A stretch of DNA of 64,000 bases from Neospora caninum Liverpool (Eukaryota; Apicomplexa; Conoidasida; Eucoccidiorida; Sarcocystidae), in assembly GCF_000208865.1 (NCBI RefSeq), contig NC_018392.1:2190793-2254792 (forward strand), read 5' to 3'. This document shows positions 51,301-62,509 of the stretch, piece after piece (position 1 is the first letter of the stretch; each line of letters begins with the position of its first letter). The notes under the pieces were generated by a model. It was not told where the DNA came from. It searched no databases and worked only from the letters and a program-made list of their open reading frames with translations. The position numbers were made by a program, and so were the translations under genes.

Positions 51301-54300
51301 GGCTGAACCGGAGGAAGGGTCGGACCGCGAAAGCGAAGAGGAGGCGAAGCGTTGATGGAAGATGGAAGGAGAGAGAAGATGAGGTAGGTTGCTCGCGTTT
51401 TCTTCGTTCCAACCAGACAGTTCTGATTCGTTCGGGGTTCCGCAGCTCTGTCTGTCTTTCGTTCCGTTCCGATTCAAACGGGTGTCGCGGGCTCCGCAGC
51501 CTTGACCAGACAGGGGCGACCTTTCGCCCTCGCCGTCTCCTTTGGGGTTTCCGGGTTCACACTGCTCCGGCTTTTCTTCGATAGCATGTACTCCACCACA
51601 AACGTCTCCTTTCCTCTCCCTCATGGTCTCCGCGAATGCTCGGTCTACCGCGTTTGCGGCGTCGATACACTTGCTGTCTGCGTGGCCTCCCACTCCGGGC
51701 GAGGCGCTCGAAAGCGGGCGCTCACATCCCACGTTCTTGTGGACATTTCGCTTTGCGTCAGCTGCAACAGAGCCTCCGTTGCCCTCGTCCCTTGCCTGTC
51801 GATCTGAAGCAGGAGTCGAAGACAAAAATCTGGAGAAGGAAGAAGCGCTGTGGCGCGTCCCGGAAGAAGTCAGACACTGTCCGCTCTCTCTTCCTTCGGG
51901 AATCGACGACCTCTCCTGATCCGTTGACAGTCTACTGGCTCCAGAGTGCCTGTCCGTGGGAGGGAGAACGTCCTCCCCCGAGGCAGCAGAGGCAGGAAGG
52001 AGACGGAGAAGGTGAACAGATCCTGTCTCATCTCGGAAGAGGACTTCCTGGTCTCTCCGAGAAGGGTCGTCTGTGAAGCGCGATTCCTGGCCTGCTTCGC
52101 CCTCGTCCCACTGTTCTGCCGTCGTTGGAGTGAAAGAACGGCGCGTTGAGGGGGCGTGTCCGCCACAAGCAGGCCACGGCGAAGACACGGGAGACGAAAA
52201 GGCATTGCCTCCTTTCTCTCTCACCGCGCCTCGTCTGCATCTGGTCCCTCGACGGTCGATCAATGAACGAGGCGTTTCTTCGAGTCCGTCAAATCGCCCT
52301 AGAAAAGGCGCGAACGCGCTGGGATGTGTGGCGGTCGAGACCTGTTCATACAAGGACGCAAGGTGACACACTGACATGTTGTGCTGTTGGCCCGCGCCTT
52401 GTTTCCCGCATGGAGGTGCGGGCTCGTCGCCAGTGGAGGGACTTCGGGACAGAGACCTAGACGCCTCCACACCTTGGCCTGGCACGAGGGTCAGCTCTGC
52501 GCAGGAGGCGTCTTTACGCCTTTGCGTTTCCGCCGCACCATCGCCCTCTTGCTCCTGTCCCTTTCCTTTCTGCGCCTCGGTGGACTGTCTACGAGGGCCG
52601 TTTCTCCCCTTCGTAGGCCAAACACCAGGTCGTTCGATTGTTCCTTGTCTTTCTTTGCTCGGTTCGGCTCGCCGTGTCTTTTCGCCGGTCTGCATACCGC
52701 GCCCTGCCGCTGGAATGTGTCCTCCTGCATCCGGAATCTCTGCACTTCTTTTTGCCGTCGCACGTCCGCTCGGTTCACCGGCACAGGAGACAAGAAAGGC
52801 AGGGGAGTCCTCAATTTTCTCCGTCGCCTCATCTCCCAAGTCCGGTCTGCAAGGCAGTGTCAAGTCCTCGCTCATCGTTGCCTCTTTGCGCTCCTTGCCC
52901 TCTTTCGCCCTTGGCACAATCTGCGCATAAGAGACTCCATCACCCTTGGTCCGTCCCGAAATGAGGCTACCAGATAGTCCGAGACTCTCGCCCTTGTCTT
53001 CCTCCGGTCCCTTTTCCACCGGCGCACCCGGCTCGCGGGTGTTGGCGAGCGAACGTGAACTCTGTTTGTCTCTTCGCAGTGTCCCTTTTGCTTGGCTGCT
53101 TGCACGTCTGTCTTTCTGATCCTGACTGGAAACATCGCGCTGCTCGCGTCTCGGTGGCGTCTCGTCCTCTCGACGCTTCTGGTTGCTGCAAGGTTCTCCC
53201 GAGGAGTGTCGGAGACCGCCCTCTTCCTCGTGTGTAAGATTAGCGGACGGCAGAGAAGCAAGGCAGCTATCAACGTCTTCACGCGGTCGTCTCTGCTGCG
53301 AACCATTCACTGGAACCAAAACCGTGGACGAGGAAGCACAAGTCGAGCCGTACGTACAGCCAGAAGCAGGAGATCGTGGTGGGGTCGCGCTTGGCGAGGA
53401 GCGGTGTGTCCCCCTTCCTTCTGGTTTCCTGGCCTCTGTCTCTGTCTCTCGCTTTTTCTCTCCAAAGGCGCCTTCGCGCGCCGTTTCTCGCCATCGAGTC
53501 TGAACGAGTCCAGGGTCTGGGTGCGTTTCGCTGTTTGCCTCGGCCGCCGCATTTGCACAAGAAAGGTCGAAAGATTGCCCCTGCTCAGAGGAAAACGGAG
53601 TTCTCTTCTCCACACAGGGAGGATGCGAACCTGGGAACTGAAGCGCCGGTGAAGAGCCGGGAGCCGAATTACCGTCTCCCGGGCGTTCTGATGAGGGCTT
53701 TTTCTCCCGTTCGTGGGGGACAGGGACAGCCCGTTCAGACGTAAAGTCGCTTGGTTTCTTCGGGGCCGTGAGCCGGGTTAAAGTAGCACGGGGGAGGGAG
53801 CAAGAAGCAGAGGAAGCCGAAAGCGAACCTGAAGGCGAAGGGGAAGAAACAGGTAGAGGGGGCGCAGTGCGGAAACCGGGAAAAAGCCGCGACTCTGCGG
53901 GCGCAGGAGAGACAGAAGGGAAAGAGAGAGCCGGCGAAGCAAGAGGAAAGGCTGTCTGGCCACGATGCGTAGATGCAGCTGCGCATTTCTGACACATTTG
54001 TTCAACGGGTGCTGGCGGGGGTGCCTCGGGCCACGGCCAGGCAAGCTGGCGCGACGGAACAGGTGCGCGTCCACCAGGAGACCTCATCGGTTTTCCTCCA
54101 CGCTCGGACCCATCTTTAGGCAACGGTCTTAGCGTCGTTCTCACTGATGGCTGCGACTGCCTTGTTGACGTGGGGGTACGGCCAGCAGAACCCCCGAGCG
54201 GCCGAGGGGAGGGGGGAACTCCAGGTCGATTTTCGAGTCCGGCGTTGATCTCTGGGACAGTTCCATGTCTCGAAGCAAGACTGGGAGCTCGCGTGTGCAC

Positions 54301-54795
54301 ATTACCACGCATAGAACAGCCGTACGGAGGCGAAGCGTTGCTTGCGCGCTCCAGGTCCATTGCCTTCTGTTCATGTGTGGGCTCCTGCGGAGAAGCGAGA
54401 GGGGGCGTCTGAACGGCAGGCGCTGCTCGACTTCTCGACAGGGGACACGCTGCTCTCCCTGCAGCTGAGTTGGCATTGAAAGCAGCTATGCGGGGTGAAG
54501 AGGCGGTTTCCGGATCCTTGACCCGAACAATCTGAGGGAAGGCAGCAGTGGCGGTGTCCGGCTGGAGCGGACTCGTCGGCGTTATCTGGCGGGGAGACGC
54601 ACTGGTGTAGGTCGGCCGCAGGTCTGTGTGTGCTGAAACTTGGGCGACCGCGGGCGTCCCGACAGAAGCGAAGCCTCTGGATGTTACCCACGAAGGCGCC
54701 GGCGACACAGCTCCCAGTTTGCGCTCATGCTCCGGTGTACATACACCCGCAGCTGCCTCGTCGCCCAAGAAGAGGGCAGCCAGGCGGGCCAGCAT
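42352..54795 (-). CDS. Giant metacaspase-like (clan CD, C14) protein with Cys at the catalytic His position
   Basis: Exons: 50103-54795, 49731-49800, 49313-49394, 48770-48883, 47878-47995, 47265-47378, 46124 to about 46267, 45397 to about 45480, 44889-44997, 44462-44634 and 42352-44243, giving about 2,530 residues. A long disordered N-terminal part (about 1,545 residues) precedes a metacaspase core: RALCVGCNYLGKFCQL, DGAAADCLSVANVLRYDLGF, LYTDKTLTG, SPTKANILRHLVSLVEDA, GDVILFFFSGCG, ELWVPFQ, GVQFCLIFDCCH and GWFTHRLLSAMK. Family members have HYSGHG and D(S/A)CHSG. Here the catalytic Cys is kept (codon 47347-47349) but His is Cys (TGC, codon 48815-48817). About 630 further residues follow the core, in a last exon joined in phase by GTAAGC and CCGATTGCAG. 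The starts of exons 47995, 46267 and 45480 are uncertain, and alternative acceptors with consistent phase exist. An ATG at 44337 could instead start a separate gene, but the gap to the core would be only about 125 bases. Confidence 0.83.
44732..44758. repeat. (AT)n microsatellite in metacaspase intron
   Basis: Alternating A and T between exons 44889-44997 and 44462-44634. Similar runs occur in other introns of this gene at 46618-46642 and about 48276-48330. Confidence 0.9.
47032..47129 (+). pseudogene. Nuclear mitochondrial fragment: cytochrome b, VQHLVREV region
   Basis: The plus strand reads SSEASCAFACVQHL, VREVAAGWEF and RTLHATTAS, matching coccidian cytochrome b just after its first transmembrane segment (known order ...TSEASCAFASVQHLVREVAAGWEF). 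It lies in the intron between metacaspase exons 47265-47378 and 46124-46267, antisense to that gene. Its first bases, CTTCAGAAGC, are also the last bases shared with the fragment at 11751-11868, so the two inserts are consecutive pieces of the same mitochondrial gene. There is no start and no continuation, so it is a fossil insert. Confidence 0.9.
47431..47545 (-). repeat. Dispersed 115-bp segment, copy 2 (related to 11895-12009)
   Basis: The reverse complement begins CAGTGCCCAAGGCCGAGCAC and ends AACTGAAGCTAG, collinear with 11895-12009. It lies in the metacaspase intron between exons 47878-47995 and 47265-47378, about 300 bases from the cytochrome b fragment at 47032-47129 and in the opposite orientation, as in the other locus. 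Its source is not identified. Confidence 0.75.
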
Positions 54796-57700
54796 TTGGA
54801 CTCAGAACGAGACGCATGAAGTCAGGGAGACCTTTCCAGTCGCGTTCCCAGACATGGTGGGGGGGCGAGACATTGTAAATAAGGTTTAGGGCTGCAAAGC
54901 CGCCGCAGAAAAAAATTCATAGGCAAATGTGTGGCTCTTTTGAGACGGCGATACGGCGATGCCCGACGGAAGGCAGCTTCCACACAGCACACGTCAGCGT
55001 GCAACTGCACATGAATCGGGACGCCCAAGGATGAGAGAGATGAAAGTCCGACAGAAAAACGCTAGGGAGCCTCCATAAAAGCATGAAAAACTGAATTACT
55101 ATCTGACGACGCTCGGAAAAGTCAGAACATATCTCATTTGGAAAACAGCAGACCCAAAGATGTGCATTCACACAGTCCCGTTCGTACGCTGGATTTACTT
55201 TCGGTGTGTAGCATTCATCTGGAAGGAGATAGAATGTCAGATGAGGGGCGCAGAAAAAAGTATCAATGCACCACTCGAAAAGAAGGACAGTGCAGGAAAG
55301 GGAAGCCCATGCTCCAATTTTGACTGGGATTTTGGTACAGTCAGATTCAGACAGCGCCTGTTGTTGCGCGAGTCAAAAGGCGCGAGAGAAAAGAAGGCGA
55401 CAGACCTGCGCGCTGAATCGCGCAAAAACGTCCGTAGCAGCCCGTACTGTCGGGAGCCTGCTCCGGCAGAGCACAAAGGGGAAGCCACGTCATGGCTTAC
55501 TATTATGTTCGATGAAAACTGTGACCGCTGGAAAAGTGAACAAAATCCGCTGCCATACTGTTGGTGCTCTCTCCCGTGCCGGTCTACTGCACTAGCTTGA
55601 ATTCACACTGTCGACGATGGCGCCACGCGAGACGAGACAAGAAGAAAGGATGGAGCAGTGAAGCTAGAAAGAACGACGACATAGGAGAATGACATACAAC
55701 GTACACTTTCTGTTACTTTATCTTCGCGTGCTAACGAATACGTCGGTTCTCAACACTAAGTGTGCGCCCCAACTAGGACCTTTCACAGGAAATGAACACA
55801 CCAGTGTGTTGAAGGGAATCGTTTCCACGTCAAAAGAGGCACTCCCTCATTATCCCTCATGCCGCTATCATACTCCTTTCCATGCCCGTTCTGCGAACCC
55901 AAAACAAATCGAATACAGGCTGCAGTTAACCCATTTACTTTTACTGCAAGGTAGGTATTTCTGCCGTTCACGCGATCGGTTTGCTCAGCTGTACAACCAG
56001 AATCGAATCAGCGCAAGCGTGAACGTCAAGCGCACTCTTCTAACGAGTCCAGTTAGAAAGTACAGACATCCAAGATGTCTACGAAGATCGTGTACCAGGA
56101 CTGCACCGCTCACTTGATTATCCCAAAAGTCGAAGTGTGTCTCGAATGAGTCATGGACGAGGCGTGAGAGAACCCTTGCGTTCAGCGAGGAAGGGTGTGT
56201 AGCCTTTTTTGGTGAACAAGCAGTGGGAACTCCATGCCGAAAGGTGCGAGTGCCTTTGATACAGTTTGTGTAGAACGGTTTGCTGTGCAGGCGTGTCGCC
56301 GTATGACAGACGACTACCCAGGTGGGGCGAAACGTGTGCGGCAAAGAGAAGGAACTCTCCGTGCAGTGTCAACTCTGGGACAGAAAGGAGCGGGCACTTC
56401 TTGCTTTCGTCACTTGTGACACCACCAATTTCAGTCGATTTCGTATCGTGGACCACACAGACAGCAGGCGAGCGCTGCACGGGACGGAGTCACGATTTTA
56501 AGCCATGATGAACAGTGGAAAGAAGAATGCTGGTTTGACCCGGCATTTGATATGAGAAACAAACTCTTCCCCTTGTGGAAATAGGTATTTTAGCTGGAAA
56601 AACGGCATGTTCTTCCGGACTCTCACTCTACGGCAGTCGCGCTGGACGGCCTGTTAAAACAAAAGGCCTTCACATACTCTAGAAATGGACAAGGCATCAT
56701 TAAACGTGCCTACGTTTTTTTAGATCGCGATAACGAGGCAATACTCGCACACAACGAACCGCCAGGGTCCGGACTGTCAACTGCGTTTGGCGTGCTGGTC
56801 GTCAGTGATAGTGCCACGGCTTATAGACGGCAGTGAATTTCACCACTGTGTGTATCGAATCTTTTCTATGATCTTTTCCCGCTTACCGTCTCTTGCTTGA
56901 GTGGAGACCAGTGTGCGAGCACTGAAATCGCTGTTTTTCTCGTTCCTTGTCTGTTTACCACTGGTATGAACGGTCTGTCCTCTAGTTTTCGAGTTCACAA
57001 CCTGTTTTTCACACTGCAGCGTTTCTCGACTAGTTCTGCGCGCAAACGCGCCTGTGCACCGACACTGCATGTACTGCCGACACGAATTTTTCGTTTTTTG
57101 CCATTCGTCGGCCACAATCCCGCGGGTCTTGACTGGAGTTAAGTCAGTGCCTAGCTTTTTCAAGGCGTTTGATCGCTTTTATGGTTCCACTCGCCGTCAA
57201 TGTGTTCTTTAAAAAATCACCTGCTGGCTCGATATTCTGCGAAACAAGGAAGTCAATTATTGCCGGGGTGTCGTGGCAGTCTGCAGCTGGTCGGGTTCCG
57301 TTACCGAAGGAAGTGTGGCATATTCGTTGAGGTTCGAGGCCGACGACATCTTTTTTCGCTTCCTTACACTACTTTGCGTCTCTTAGGTATCGCTCTTTCT
57401 TTCAAGGGGTTTTGCTACCGGGTGCCGAACGGAGCGTCTCTGTCCTGCCGTAATTTCTCTGTTCCCGTGTCGCCGGCACAACGCTCGACTGGACTGCTAT
57501 GTAACCTTCCACGCTGTTCCCTTCCCCCGGCGTTCCATGTAGCTTTTTCTAGGGACCGCTGTTCGCAGGACTCTCCCTACGCTAGTTGTGCTCCGTAGTG
57601 TCTCTTTTAGCTGTTCCCTCTTATCTACAGGAGCTTCCGCAGAGCTGTGCCTTGCCGAGACCCAGTTTTCCCTCCCCAAAGCCTTCCCCCTTTGTTTCGT

Positions 57701-57820
57701 GGCGATTATCTGGAGTTCCCCTCTGAAGCCTACGAACCGTCTACCCGAAAGGTTGAAGAGCGGTTGTGTTTATTTCCCGGTCTTCGAGGGGAAACCCTCG
57801 CGTTCCTGGACGCTGCGGTC
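54796..57820. other. Divergent region upstream of the metacaspase and FG-protein genes
   Basis: About 3 kb between two genes transcribed away from each other, so it should hold both promoters and 5' UTRs. No domain is visible in any open frame. At its right end, frame 57611-57820 is open and continuous with the FG-protein frame, and a strong acceptor (CCCTCTTATCTACAG, exon start 57631) suggests a spliced leader exon further upstream that I cannot place. Confidence 0.55.
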
Positions 57821-60800
57821 CCAATGCCTTGCAGTAGCAATGACACGGGAGCAGGAGGCAGCTGGGTAGATACCCTTACGCCCGCGGCCTTTCTGGTTTC
57901 TCCCGTTCCTCTCCACAGCACGAGCAGCAGCCGAGAACACCAAGTTGCGTCTCTGAGCAGCGGCGCCTCGAATGGACAGAGGCAGGCTGCCTCCCGTGGA
58001 TCACTCCTCGCTCCTGCTTCGTCGCAGGCGGTTCCAGCCTCGGACACCCTCAGAGTCGCACCCGATCCGGCTCTGTGTTCGCAGCCTTCCCCGCATCTTC
58101 CCTCTCAGATTGGGTTGGTTTCTCAGCGCGCTGTGAAGTGGACTGAATCTCACGACGACGGACATTCCCTGACGCGCTACAACTCAGCGCAGAGCTTCGA
58201 GTCCGTCGGAAGCGAGCGAGATGTGTACTTGACGCCGACACCGTCAAAGGATGGAGTGGTTTTCTCACCCAACGCTTCGCTCGCAGAAGGTCCGCCTGCA
58301 AGGCGGACCCGCGGGGGGGATGCTGCCGTGCAGCGCGAAGGAGTGACGAGGTTGGAAAGCGGGTCTTCTCAAGAGGCAACTTTTCCCGCAAGCTCGCGTT
58401 TCCCGGAGTCACCTGAGCGTCACCCTCTGCGCTTGGCCGAGTCCGCGGGCTCTGCGGTGTCTGCTCATCGAGAAAGCCAGAGGGACGTCAGCGACACGCT
58501 CGGGTCCCACGGCGGGGCAGGGGACAGGGAGGTCGAGGGGGGGAATGGCGGAGTCCTGTTTTTCACTCCGATCTCTTCGCCGGTTAAAATCCGCTCGTTT
58601 TCCTCGTCGGCTGACGCGGCTGTGGCCATCAGGGGGGAGCGGCGGGCGTGCGAGCGAGGCGATGGCGTCTCGTCGTCCCAGTCTTTCCATGGAGCCTCGA
58701 AGGGAAGCGACTCGGGTTCTGTCGACTGGACTGCAATGTGTAGCCGGACGTACACTCCAAAGCTCGGCTTGCTGCAAAAGTGCTGTGATGAGACAGACAC
58801 ACGAAACGAAGAAGACGAAAATGACGATTCCGATGCGACACTCTCGTCTTTGCCAGAGGCGAGCGGCGCAACCTCAAGGTCGATTCGGCCTTTCGCCTCT
58901 GGTGGCAATGTTTGCACTCGCGCAAACCACTTGGGGGGAGAACCCGGTTGCCAGGTGTATCGACGCCCCGGCAACGCCGCCTCCAGTCGCTTTGCGCTCC
59001 GCCACCCTTGCCAGCGTCCTTTGTGTTGGAAAAGAAGCAGAAAGCTCGAAAGGCGCCTGCGGCGTGCGTGGCATCAGGACTTCCCGTCTGACGATCCCTT
59101 CGATCTGGATGCGTCTTCGAGTGCTCATCTCAGGGCCCTTCTCATAAGCAGCCCTCAGGAGTCGCGGCGCCTGCGAGCGGCGGGAGAGAGGGATTCAGAC
59201 AGGAGCGAAGAGGCGACCAGTGGACAGGCGGAAGCGGCAGCGGGAGAGCATGCACCCTCTCAGTTGCGCCCCTATCGCCACCCTGCCAGACCAAGGCGCG
59301 CTTCAGGGTCCACGGTCCACCCGCAACGAGGCGCTGGCGACGTGCCTTGGCCGAAGAAGACAGACGCGTTCGAAGGCTGCTCAGTGGCTTTGACGTCTTC
59401 AGAACGCAAGTCGCCGTTCTGGGAAAGACACGGGAGAAAGGAGTGCTTCGGAGAAGGCACGCGAGATTCTCGTGGAGACCAAGGGGCCGATCGAGTACAG
59501 GACACCGGCAGCGTTGCATTCGAACAGCCTTCAGGTGCGCGAAGAGGACGAGGCACCAGAGCCGACGTGGGTGAGAATGGGCACGGCTTTTCGCACATGC
59601 TGGGACAGAGAAGTGCGGTCGAGCTCGACCACGCATCGGAAGAAGGCTCGCCCCTGTTTGTGTCCCCCGTCACAGAATGCCTTCTCGAGCCGGAAGAGTC
59701 TTGTCGAATACCTTTCCCTCTCGGGCCGGCTGCTGGGGAGCTCGTTTCTCTCCCTTCCTCGCCACCCACCATAGGAGCCGGCGCGCCGCAGGCTCGAGGA
59801 AGTGTGTCTCTTCGCGACAGGCCAGAGGAGACAGGCACGTCCCTCCAGGGCACTGGCGAGGACGGCCTGAGCCAGAAGCAGAGAAGGGACTCCGTGTCTG
59901 ATTTTTTCACTCCGACGAGTCCGGAACACGAGAGAGAAGGCATGCCGTCTCTGCGGAGACGAGAAACAGGAGCGGGGGGGACTGGAGCCAGTGTGGCGTA
60001 TCGGAGACGGTCGCTGGGCCCGGGAGGGTGGGAAAAGTTTGAGGAAGAAGACAGCGAGGAGTCTGAGGTTTCTTGTCAGCGAGGAATAAAGAAACGCTGT
60101 CCGCCCTCAGAGTCACCCGAGATCGGCTCGAAGAGCGGGCCGCCGACTCTGCACTCCACGCACATGTGGGTTCATGAGGACAAAGATCGACAGAGTCAGC
60201 CTCTCGGAGGGGCGCGCCTAAGTGAAGGAGACAACGGCGACAGGCGCCTGGGGAACCGTTCCGGGCTGAGCCTCGTGCGAGCGGCTGTCAAAGCACCTCC
60301 CCCGACGTGGCACGCATGGGCAGAGGCAACGTCCGACGAAGAACTCGATCATGAGGATCGGAGACTTCCGAAGCGCCGGCGTTTCTCCGTGTCCACGTTG
60401 GAACCTCAGAGCTCGTCAGAAGAAGACATGGTTTCCGTAGAGAAAGGTTCCACGGTTCCGACAGCCAGCCCGCCTCGGGTTCCTCCAACAGAGCCAGCGG
60501 CGCCTTCTGTCCCTGTGTCCTCGGCACCTCATGCGTCGCTCTCTTCCTTGCCTGCGGAGCCTTCATCTTCCGTTTTCTCCCCTCTGCCGCCTGTGCCGGG
60601 GGGTCCGCAACGTGGGAAGGAAGAGGCTGCAATCGCAGCCTTGCTCGCGGCGCCGCCGCCTCCTCCACCTCCATTTTCGCGTCTGCTGAGGAAGCGAAAG
60701 CGACACAGCACAGGGGGAGTCGCGCGACGCATGCGCCTTCATGGTCCTGGCTTCGCAGGTCCGGGCCTTCCCTCTGCAGACGAAGCCACGCTGGTGAACA

Positions 60801-62509
60801 GTCTGGGCACGGCCTTGACGGCAGAGGAGACCCAGGAGCTTCGCCAGCGCGAAAAGGAAGAGCGGGTGAGGCACCAAATGCTGGAGAAGAGACGCAAAGA
60901 GGAGGAGGCGCGGGCTGCGGAGATCGCGAGACTCCAGAAAAAAACCGAAGCTGAGAAGGCTGCGGTGGCAGCTGCATGCACCTCCCTGGGAGCTGCGGCG
61001 AAGCCAGCAGGGGCGCACAGCGGCCTTTCGTCTCCGGCGCCGCAATTCGTCTTTGGTGCGAATCGCCCGGACGGAGACGCGAGCTCTGGAAAGCCGAACG
61101 CGGCTCCGGCAAGCGCACCTCTGGGAAAGGCCGAAGCGCGGCCCTCGGGAGCACAACTCGCCTTTGGTTCCGGCTCCGGCGCCCTCCCAACTTCCACAGA
61201 AAAGCCGACGGAGACGCCAGGGAGCGCAGGTGTCAGTGGAGCCGCAGCGGCTGCGCCGGTGCTTGTGCCGGGGCAACGGAGGCCGCGGTTGACGATCGTG
61301 CGCCCGTCTGCGAGTGGAAACCAGGCCGTGCCTTCGACGGGCGTCAAGAATGCGTTAGGCACGACGCCGGGCGGCGGAACTCTTGCTGCGGCAGCTCCTG
61401 CTCCGGCCTTCGGCGGTGGCTCTGGGCCTGCAGTCGCTCCCAAGCCGTCAGGAGCCGCAGGGGTTGGTGGAGCCGTTTTCGGAGTATGCACAGGGGCCGC
61501 TGGAGGCACACCTGATCCTGGAGCTTCTTCTCTGTGGGGGAGGCCTGGGAGTCAGGGACCAGACGTGGGCTCTACCGGCTCGGGATCTGCGGGCGACGGC
61601 CTTCTGCCTGGCTTCGGGTCCGCAGCGCTTGGCCCGGCAGGCGCCTCCGGCGCCTCTCTTGCGTTTGGCGCGGGCCTCGTTGGAGCCGTGCAAGACGGTG
61701 GCGCTGGAGCAGCAGGGGGAGGTGAGAAAAGAAGAACTTGAAGCGTAGCGGGTCGTTCTGTGTCGTGGCGGAGCCGCATTTGGATAGGAGTGGTCAGAAA
61801 GCGTCTGTCGGCAACTTGGTGGTGAAAAAAATGCACCAAAGGCCACAACACACAGCGATCATTACGCGTAGATGTAAATACAGATGGACAGGCGTGGAGT
61901 AGCATTCACTTCTGATCATTTCTCACAGTGGGAGCAGAGGGGCGCGGAGGATGTGTGTGCTGCGGCTTTCGAGGGGAACCGAACCCTGGAGGGGAGAGCG
62001 AATTACAGTTGAGAGGTGTGCATGCGTATAGCGTCTGAGAGTGCAGGAGAAATGCAGGGAAGGACTCCAAAAACTACTTACAGTCATTTCATTTTTCCGC
62101 GTTTGAATGCTTGCTTTTTCTCCTGCAGCCAATCCTTTCGCTTTCCAGCGTGGTGGGCGTGGACCACGGGGAATGCGCGGCAGGTGAGTATGTTGGCGCA
62201 GAGATGTCTTCACGTTAGCACCTGTGTGTGTCACAAGATCTTATAAAGGGAAGGAATAAGTTTGTGGAAAAATCATTCGTTAGGTAAATTTCTGCGCCGT
62301 GCATACGCCTAGCGAATGGCCAGCTACGTAGTTCTCGATGCGGAGCAGATAGCATTTTTTCCGACGGCTCTGGGACTTCGAGTTGTAGCACACGACACTT
62401 CACTCGAGATATGGTCTCGAAGACTTCGGCTTCTGCTTTTTGCACATTGTTTTTCGTTTCAGAATGTGTGGTGCGTTTTGCTGTCTGCAGGGGAGGCCGG
62501 AGGCGATGA
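57821..62509 (+). CDS. Nuclear FG/RGG-repeat protein, possible nucleoporin
   Basis: Main exon 57821-61721, then 62129-62183 and 62491-62509; phases agree (donors GTGAGA and GTGAGT, acceptors TCTCCTGCAG and TGTCTGCAG). Most of the protein is acidic, Ser-rich and apparently disordered, with several proline-directed motifs (FFTPISSP, FFTPTSPE, YLTPTPS) that look like kinase sites. A proline run is followed by a nuclear-localisation-type LLRKRKRH. Next come a charged helix (TQELRQREKEERVRHQMLEK...) and a Gly/Ala/Pro-rich tail with six FG dipeptides (VFGA, AFGS, AFGG, VFGV, GFGS, AFGA). The short exons add NPFAFQRGGRGPRGMRG and end RGGRRR. FG repeats suggest contact with transport receptors at the nuclear pore; the RGG tail would also fit RNA binding. 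The start is the first in-frame ATG, but the frame is open upstream to 57611. Confidence 0.7.

Noticed and set aside
55689..56117. Possible further mitochondrial-type insert
   Set aside because: The hydrophobic start of the frame resembled an organellar membrane protein, but I could not match it to cytochrome b, cox1 or cox3.
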